From: Rhizomys pruinosus
Taxonomy: Eukaryota; Chordata; Mammalia; Rodentia; Spalacidae
Direction of reading: 5' to 3'
DNA: 64,000 bases
Assembly: GCA_009823505.1 (NCBI GenBank)
Contig: VZQC01010577.1
Location: forward strand, 2,162,637 to 2,226,636
The stretch's first letter is position 1. Each line of letters opens with the position of its first letter. Shown here one piece after another: positions 57,866-64,000 of the stretch. The translations under genes and the position numbers were made by a program. The notes beneath the pieces were generated by a model. It had not been told where the DNA came from. It was given only the letters and a program-made list of their open reading frames with translations, and made no database searches.

Positions 57866-58459
57866 TAAAAAAGCCCTGTGACCCGCATCTCATGGCAACA
57901 TTCCTCCCAAGTTGAGTGTCAGTCTGGTGTCATAATTATATTAAGTTTTCCTTTAAAACTCAAAAAAAAGAAACTTTCCTAATTAACAAAGATAAAAATC
58001 TTTCAGTCTCATCTCTCTCTATTTGGTTATTGTACTTTTAGCCATTTTTACTGTCTTCTACTGTTGTCACTTCACTGTTTGACTCAACTATGTTCCTTTC
58101 ATAATGAATAAAGTAAATCATGGGGCTCTGAAATATTTGAATATTCCTAGTCCATCAGAGCTACTGAAATATTATGCAACGAGAACCAAACTGAATTGAA
58201 TCCTAGGTAAACTAGTGTATATTGTATTTCGTTTTAGAGTATTATGTCAAAGAATAAGAATATGGACTAGAGAATGTGTTTCCACTGAACTAGCTATGTC
58301 AATTACACACACACACACACACACACAGACACACACACACCACACATTATAGGGAACATTGTTTTCAGGTACAGAAAAATGAATTATAACTTCGTTACAA
58401 ATATAGGATGTAGTCTATTCCATAGAAAAATTGCCTTTCATGCTCAAGTCTAACTGTTC
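57866..58459. other. No gene recognised; (CA)n at about 58303-58341
   Basis: Contains the CA repeat. From about 58390 it aligns with the duplication copy at 16400-16440. Confidence 0.5.
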
Positions 58460-58464
58460 ACCAC

Positions 58465-58820
58465 TGTATTAGTCAGTTTTCTGTTGCTGTGATAAAACAC
58501 CAGACCAAGGAACTTATAAAAGGAAGAGTTTATTTGAGCTTACGATTGGCGGTTCCAGGGAATTAGTCCATTGTGGCGGAAGGCGTGGTGGCTGAATCTG
58601 GAGCAGCAAAACCGAGGGTCACATCTCGCAAAGAGCACAGGAAGCAGAGAGGAAGCAACTGCAGACCACGAGGCTTGTTAAACTCACTAAGCCTGCCCCC
58701 AGTGACACACTTCCTCTAGCACGGCCACACCCTCCAAGACCTCCAAAAACAGCGCCACCAACTGGAGGCAAATGTCTGAATACCTAGAGCCTATGGGGGA
58801 CACTCATCCAAACCACCACA
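58465..58820 (-). repeat. 3' LTR of the young MaLR
   Basis: 356 bp. On the minus strand 'caaataaactcttccttttat' supplies the polyadenylation signal. It lacks the (AG)n expansion of the older relative. Confidence 0.95.
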
Positions 58821-59002
58821 TTCCACTCCCTGGCCCCCATAGGCTCCTGACCATATAAAATGCAAAATGCATTTAGTCCAACCTTAAAAGTCCCCATAGT
58901 CTTTACCAGTTTCAATGCCATTCAAAAGTCCACAGTCCAAGGTCTCTTCTGAGACTCAGGCCAATCTCTTAACTGTAAGCTCCTGTAAAATCAAAAGGCA
59001 AA

Positions 59003-60172
59003 TTACATACTCCCAATATACAGTGGAACCGAATACACATTCCCATTCCAAAAGGGAGGAATAGAGGCATAGTGAGGAAATACTGGACCAAAACAAGACC
59101 GAAAACCAGCAGGGCAAACGCCAAGTCCAGTAGCTCCACATGCAACCTCTGGGACTTGACTTCCAAAGGGCTTAGATGGCTCAGCTCTTCCAGCTTTGCT
59201 TGCAACATACATCTCTTTCTTAGGCCGGTACCACTCCCCGTATGCAGCTCTCCTTGGCAAATATCTCACAGGTCTGGCATCTCGAAAGTCTTCTTGGGGT
59301 CTCCGATGCCCACCAGGCTTCACATTCACAGCTTCACGCAATGGCCTATCAGGGCCTTCTTTATTCAGGGACACCCCTGCTGTACTCTGCCTGGCCTCTT
59401 TGGCTCTCTGAAACCGTGGAGGAAGAACTGATGACCCCTTCACTCTTGCGAACTTCATGCCTCTAAAGCCAGCACCACGTGAATGAAATTGCCGAATCTG
59501 GCTGCAAGTTCGGGACGGACCCTGGCCCATTTCAACCACATTTGTAACTTTTCTTTGCCCTGGGCTTGCTGGAGGATTAGCTGGGTGTGGTCTTGCCCTG
59601 AAGGTACTGATTCTTTTGTTTACTTGTAAATCTCGAGGCCCTTCCTTAATCACTTCAATCTCCTTATCAAAAGGAAACTCTCCTTCACAAGCCTTGGCCC
59701 CACCTTTAATCTTCCTAGTGCAGTTTTCAGATCCAACCTCTCCTTTACATGCCTTGGCCCCACCTTTAATCTTCCTAGTGCAGTTATCAGATCCAAACTG
59801 TACATTTTGCATTTCTTTCTGCCCCATCTGCTCTTTTTCACTGTAGATCTGTATAATATTCACCATTAAAAGCCACGCCACCATTTCTACATTAGGCTGT
59901 CTTGAAATATCCTCCGCCAAAGACATCAGTCCACCGCTTTTCAACTTAGCATCAGGCAAGCATCTGGGCTGTGGGCAAACTGCTGCCAGACTCTTTATCA
60001 AAATATCCCGGTTGCTGCCTAAGACTTTATTTTCCCCTGGAACCACATCTTTTGCAGCCATGCTTTCTTCCAGGCCTCCACTAGAATGGCCCTTTAAGCT
60101 CTGCTTACAATAGTCAACAGCCTTTCCAGCCCAAAGTTCCAAAGTCTTCCACACTTCTCCAAACATACACAT
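59003..60172 (-). CDS. MaLR internal open frame (389 codons), function unknown
   Basis: The frame is open from the primer-binding site. The first ATG is at 60172-60170 ('MCMFGEVWKTLELW'), giving 389 residues; counting from an upstream TTG gives 403. The N-terminal third is mildly acidic and helical-looking ('SLAEDISRQPNVEMVAWLLM'). Two 20-residue repeats containing 'NCTRKIKGGAKAC' follow, encoded at 59691-59810. The rest is basic and Arg/Pro-rich ('RYLPRRAAYGEWYRP'), with a hydrophobic aromatic end. No zinc knuckle, protease or polymerase motif. MaLR interiors have been discussed as gag-derived, so a Gag-like nucleic-acid-binding role is possible but is inference. The older copy at 27.5-28.9 kb has the same frame broken and only one repeat unit. 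Confidence 0.5.
   Translation of the reverse strand: MCMFGEVWKTLELWAGKAVDYCKQSLKGHSSGGLEESMAAKDVVPGENKVLGSNRDILIKSLAAVCPQPRCLPDAKLKSGGLMSLAEDISRQPNVEMVAWLLMVNIIQIYSEKEQMGQKEMQNVQFGSDNCTRKIKGGAKACKGEVGSENCTRKIKGGAKACEGEFPFDKEIEVIKEGPRDLQVNKRISTFRARPHPANPPASPGQRKVTNVVEMGQGPSRTCSQIRQFHSRGAGFRGMKFARVKGSSVLPPRFQRAKEARQSTAGVSLNKEGPDRPLREAVNVKPGGHRRPQEDFRDARPVRYLPRRAAYGEWYRPKKEMYVASKAGRAEPSKPFGSQVPEVACGATGLGVCPAGFRSCFGPVFPHYASIPPFWNGNVYSVPLYIGSM
59691..59810 (-). repeat. 60-bp in-frame tandem duplication in the MaLR frame
   Basis: 'gccttggccccacctttaat' begins at 59691 and at 59751. Exactly 20 codons, so the frame is kept. The older MaLR has one unit, at about 28450. Confidence 0.9.
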
Positions 60173-60218
60173 GGTCAGGTTCTTCACAGCCAACAGCCCA
60201 CTCTCTGGTACCAATAAC

Positions 60219-60574
60219 TGTATTAGTCAGTTTTCTGTTGCTGTGATAAAACACCAGACCAAGGAACTTATAAAAGGAAGAGTTTATTTGAGCTTACGAT
60301 TGGCGGTTCCAGGGAATTAGTCCATTGTGGCGGAAGGCGTGGTGGCTGAATCTGGAGCAGCAAAACCGAGGGTCACATCTCGCAAAGAGCACAGGAAGCA
60401 GAGAGGAAGCAACTGCAGACCACGAGGCTTGTTAAACTCACTAAGCCTGCCCCCAGTGACACACTTCCTCTAGCACGGCCACACCCTCCAAGACCTCCAA
60501 AAACAGCGCCACCAACTGGAGGCAAATGTCTGAATACCTAGAGCCTATGGGGGACACTCATCCAAACCACTACA
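60219..60574 (-). repeat. 5' LTR of the young MaLR
   Basis: 356 bp, one base different from 58465-58820. Confidence 0.95.
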
Positions 60575-60810
60575 ACCACCTAGTACCCCACAAACTACTT
60601 AATAATAATTTCTCTTTTCAGAAAGGGCCTTAATCTGTAGTCAGTATTCTAAATATTTTCTGTCTTAATAAATATATAGTATACTCATGAAATTAGCAAA
60701 AGGTAAAGTATACAGTATCTGAAATATCTAGTAGAAATGAATAGTTTTCTTTAAATTTAAGAACCCTAACAAATATTTTTTGAAATATCTGAAAATTTCT
60801 CTTACCCAAA

Positions 60811-60965
60811 GCATATATATATACATATATATATATGTATATATATATGTATATATATGTACATATACTATATATGTACAACTATACTATATATATAGTT
60901 ATACATATACTATATGTATAACATATACTATATATGTACAACTATACTATATATATAGTTTTATA
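60811..60965. repeat. AT-rich tandem repeat, absent from copy 1
   Basis: TATATA/TGTATA tract followed by two copies, 61 bp apart, of a unit containing 'tatgtacaactatactata' (about 60877 and 60938). Highly self-complementary. At 16713 copy 1 has none of it. Confidence 0.9.
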
Positions 60966-61142
60966 TATTTACCTGACTGCTTTTAAAGCCTGTGAGGAAT
61001 ATTCCACAGGCAGTAGGTCCAATTAGCTTATTGTTCAAACTTGCAATCTAATGATGTACTTCATAATGAAAACAAAAAGAAATAGATCAGGAAGAATTGT
61101 TCACCTGCTTTAATGAAGAATTTCACTGGCCTCCGTTTGTTT

Positions 61143-61384
61143 TTAATTGTTTTTTATTTATTTTTGTATATGTATGAGTGTACTGTCTGCTTGTAGGTCT
61201 ATGCACCTATGTCGTGCAATGCGCGGAGGTCAGAAGAGGGTCTCGGATTACCCTGGAACTGGAGTTCTCCTGGAATTGGAGTTACAGACGGCTCTTAGCC
61301 ACCATGTGGGTGCTGGGGATCGAACCCGGGTCCTCTGCAAGAACAGTTGGTTCTCTTAACCGCTAGGCTATCTCTCCAGCTGCC
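61143..61384 (-). mobile_element. Young B2/B3-type SINE carrying the 17-bp internal duplication
   Basis: Doubled 'ggaactggag/ggaattggag' unit at about 61256-61285. Flanking 'tggcctccgtttgtttt' (left) and 'tggcctttgttttat' (right) are a diverged target duplication. Copy 1 of the duplication has the empty site at about 16908. Confidence 0.9.
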
Positions 61385-61783
61385 TGGCCTTTGTTTTATA
61401 AGATTTAGATTTGCATTTTTATTATTAATTGTGGGGCATTTTCTTTGAACAGAAGTGCATTGGAGTCCTCAGCTATTTATTTAGTGTTTTAATTATTTTA
61501 TTTCTATAAATAATTATTTGTCCCTTAGGGCATATACAATTTAGAAGGATAAGAAGCTAAAAGTAAAATTACTCCCTTGTTTTTGTGTTTCTTTGCTTAG
61601 TTAGTTTTGAAAAGCCTAAAATATCCTTAAAATAACAAACAAAGGTTAGGTCAGTGGACTGTGACCAGTTTTCAGAGAAAATGTTACAGGGAACAATGAG
61701 ATGAACCATTGGGGTGGGTGTTGGGAACTGAATGTAGGTTTTCTTTAAGAATATTACCAAAAAAAGAATATTACACATTCTCA

Positions 61784-61865
61784 GGCTGGAGAGATGGCCT
61801 ACAGACCTACATGCAGACAGTACATTCATACACATACAAAATAAATTTTAAAATTTTTTAAAAAC
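61784..61865 (+). mobile_element. Internally deleted mini-SINE
   Basis: 'ggctggagagatggcct' is joined directly to 'acagacctacatgcagac' and the normal tail, so about 130 bp including both tRNA-like promoter boxes is missing. It is flanked by a perfect 20-bp target duplication (AAGAATATTACACATTCTCA, 61764-61783 and 61866-61885). Copy 1 of the duplication has the empty site near 17268. Confidence 0.9.
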
Positions 61866-62522
61866 AAGAATATTACACATTCTCAATAGCTGACACATTT
61901 CTTCAGCATTGAAGACAGTTTAAGGTTGGCTATTAATAGGAACTTTGGAGACTATTTCAGAAAACAAAGTCAAACTGTATCAGTAAGACATTTTCCAATT
62001 GTTAGTTTGTAGGGTCTCATGGGTTTCTCCCCCAAAGATTACAAGTTATTTTCATTTCTTTTGGTTACCTTCCTGAAAATGACAACAAGGCCACATTTCT
62101 GGACACACTATGTACATGAAAAATAGAATATGGTAAAATCAACCTGGTGTCAAACTGAAAGCTTTGTCTCTACTCTGTAGCTTTTTCAAAGTGTTGAAAT
62201 GTTCTGTGCACAATATTGGGAGATGTAGCATGAACAGTCTTTGGGAGAAAAAAAAATTGACCTTTGACATCAAACTCCTTTGCTTTCATTCCCATCTATG
62301 AAAATGGGAAGGAAGAAAAATTACAGAGAGTAGTAAAGGAGGCAATGAATAGAAATCATCTAGCCAAGCACCTGAAGTGCTGTTGAAGCTGAAGAAATGC
62401 TGGTGTGTACCTCTCTGAATTTCCTGCAAGCCAGGAAGCACTTGGCAAAGAACTCAGGCAAGTAATTGTAAACAACGTTAAGTGTCTAGATACGGATCTG
62501 CCATTCCTTAAGAGAAAGTACT

Positions 62523-62580
62523 TGCTGGGCGTGGTGATACATACCCTTAATCCCAGCACTTGGAAGGCAGAGACTAGCAA
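62523..62580 (+). mobile_element. Truncated B1 inside the duplication
   Basis: 'tgctgggcgtggtgatacat' and 'cccagcacttggaaggcag'. Counterpart of 17915-17985. Confidence 0.75.
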
Positions 62581-62880
62581 ACTATGAAAACCAGAAAAGG
62601 CTGTACCCAAATTTTCCCACTTCCAAATAATCATACTTGCCAAAATAGAAGACTTTACCCCCCCAAAAAATCCTATTATAGTTGAAGGGAAAAAAAATTC
62701 TATGACATTAATAGGTTCAAAGAATTCATATCCAACAAAGCAGCCCTTAGGAAAATTGGAACAATATAAAGAGTGGAAGAAAGGAATGACTATACCCAAG
62801 GGATAACAGAAAGAAACTAAATGAAGGTATGATGGGGAAAAACAAAATTCCACTAAGAACGCAAACAGAAATTAAAATTA

Positions 62881-63900
62881 TGGGAACCAATATGTATATA
62901 TCTCAGTAATAACTTTAAATATTAATGGACTGAACTCCTTAATCAAAAGATGCAGGCACGTTGAATTGATTAGGAACCAAAATGCAGCTGAGCTTGGTGG
63001 CATAAATCTTTAATCCCAGTACTTGGAAGGGAAAGGCAAGCAGATTTCAGTGAGTTCAAGGCCAGGCTGATCTATATAGCCAGTTCCAGGCCAGCAGATG
63101 TTATAGAGAGACTTGTCTCAAAAAGAACCAAAAAATAAATAAAGAAAGAAACAAAGTTCAAAATTTTGTTGTCTGCCAGAACCTTCTCATCGTCAAGGAC
63201 TGGCAGTACATTAAGGTGAAAGGATGGAAAAGACTATTCCTAGCAAATGCCAATATGCAACAAGCAGGGGCTGCAATGATAATCTCTGACAAAAGAGACC
63301 TCAAAATAAGACTAATCAGAAGAGATCAGTAGTGTCACTACTTTCTGATAAAATGAACCAAGAGGGTTTTTACAAACGCTGGTGTAGCCCATTTCATAAA
63401 AACGGTATGGTAGGACTTTCAGACACAGACTAATCCCAAATCTGTAACAGAAGAGGACTTCAATATCACAGTTTCCCATTTGAGAGGTCAACTAGACAAT
63501 GAATAAACAGAAAGGCTAAAAGCATGAAACACTATCAAGAAATGAAGGACCCAAGAAGTATAATGTAAACACTGTTTAACATGCTGTAGAAGAAAAAGTT
63601 ATTAAAATAAAAGTTTTACATTTTCACACATCAAGAGGTGTAATAAAATAAACTGTCTATATTAGAAAAGTAATCTCATCAAAAGGCCAATAACTGTCCT
63701 CATGGAAATAGAAAACATTTTGAGGATTCACATGGAAGCACAAGAGATTCCAATTACCTAAAGCAATTGTGAACACAAATAAAAATGCTAGAGATAATAC
63801 CATACTTGACTTCAAGTAATACTACAGTGCCATAGGAACAAAACTTGATCCCTGTGGCAAAAACAAATAATAGATCAATGAGATAGAAAAATAAATCTCA
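62881..63900 (+). mobile_element. L1 ORF2, sense, second copy, with B1 at 62987-63125
   Basis: Same ORF2 blocks as 18181-19130, then further ORF2 sequence ('gaagcacaagagattcc', 'actacagtgccataggaac') that parts from copy 1 after about 63510. Frames are broken. Confidence 0.7.
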
Positions 63901-64000
63901 GAATTAACCCTTAACCACTATAGGCTCCTACTTTTTTATTAATGATTTGTGTATTACATACATTATCTTTCATTCCAATTTATTCCCTTCTCCATGACCC
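63901..64000. other. Possible L1 tail, antisense, cut by the window end
   Basis: 'tttttattaatgatttgtg' and 'ccaatttattcccttctcc' resemble the antisense L1 tail. Too short to be sure. Confidence 0.35.

Larger units (their letters stand above)
58465..60574 (-). mobile_element. Very young MaLR (ERVL-type) element with intact frame
   Basis: LTRs of 356 bp each (58465-58820 and 60219-60574) differ at one base (CCACCACA versus CCACTACA). Ends are TG...CA on the minus strand, with a 5-bp target duplication ACCAC (58460-58464 and 60575-60579). Next to the 5' LTR on the minus strand, TGGTACCAGAGAGTGGGC resembles a tRNA-Leu primer-binding site with one extra base. A purine-rich GGCCAGGGAGTGGAA abuts the 3' LTR. 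The interior is 1398 bp with one long frame. The insertion lies in copy 2 of the direct duplication; copy 1 has the empty site near 16440. Non-autonomous: no polymerase. Confidence 0.93.
60580..62880 (+). repeat. Direct duplication, copy 2 (pairs with 16431-18180)
   Basis: Same strand and order as copy 1, about 44 kb away. Extra material in copy 2 is the AT repeat (60811-60965), a young SINE (61143), a mini-SINE (61784) and the MaLR at its left edge. Confidence 0.8.

Overview
The window is nuclear DNA of a mammal, and specifically of a muroid rodent. The evidence is the mix of interspersed repeats: B1 SINEs on both strands, tRNA-derived B2/B3-type SINEs, rodent L1 tails, MaLR (MT-type) LTRs and class II ERVs. 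The form of the B2/B3-type SINE (a Lys-PBS ERV family and a private 17-bp duplication alongside it) fits a cricetid better than Mus, but genus cannot be settled from sequence alone. Nearly all listed reading frames are short and lie inside repeats. No RNA gene, CRISPR array or bacterial-type signal is present.

Genes. The only clearly intact host gene is a single-exon olfactory receptor at 14758-15723 (minus strand). A two-exon remnant at 32008-33250 resembles a RalGDS-like gene; it carries six in-phase 24-codon repeats and two in-frame stops. An unassigned short frame with a hydrophobic segment lies at 52241-52516 (minus).

Retroviral and LTR elements. A class II ERV family occurs three times: copy A (5776-11827, plus, truncated at both ends), copy B (42843-51646, minus, both LTRs and a perfect 6-bp target duplication) and copy C (55920-57240, plus, fragment). 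A and B have no recognisable gag-pro-pol, share embedded B1 fragments and end in an Env-TM-like frame. A second class II element (19549-24894, minus) has about 620-bp LTRs, a 6-bp target duplication and a 67-bp tandem repeat. A very young MaLR element (58465-60574, minus) has 356-bp LTRs differing at one base and an open frame of 389 codons; an older broken relative lies at 27096-29366, and solo LTRs lie at 2222-2561 and 31547-31896.

Layout. 1-5775: old L1 and SINE fragments. 5776-11950: ERV A. 12200-13890: SINEs, an L1 tail and an ERV/L1-tail chimera. 14758-15723: olfactory receptor. 16431-19310: first copy of a direct duplication leading into a sense L1 ORF2, which is interrupted by B1s, the class II ERV, a URR1-like repeat and a MaLR, and ends near 29520. 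29521-36800: low-annotation DNA with LTR pieces, the RalGDS-like remnant and SINEs. 37084-38930: antisense L1. 40905-42836: ERV env-like region. 42843-51646: ERV B with two L1-tail insertions. 51653-57865: SINEs, a polypyrimidine tract, ERV C and an L1 end. 58380-63900: second copy of the duplication, containing the young MaLR and two SINE insertions that the first copy lacks.

The main interest is the layered history. Empty sites in one copy and filled sites in the other order the insertions, and they reveal possible new families: an L1-tailed ERV chimera, a B2/B3-type subfamily with an internal duplication, and a mini-SINE that has lost its promoter boxes.
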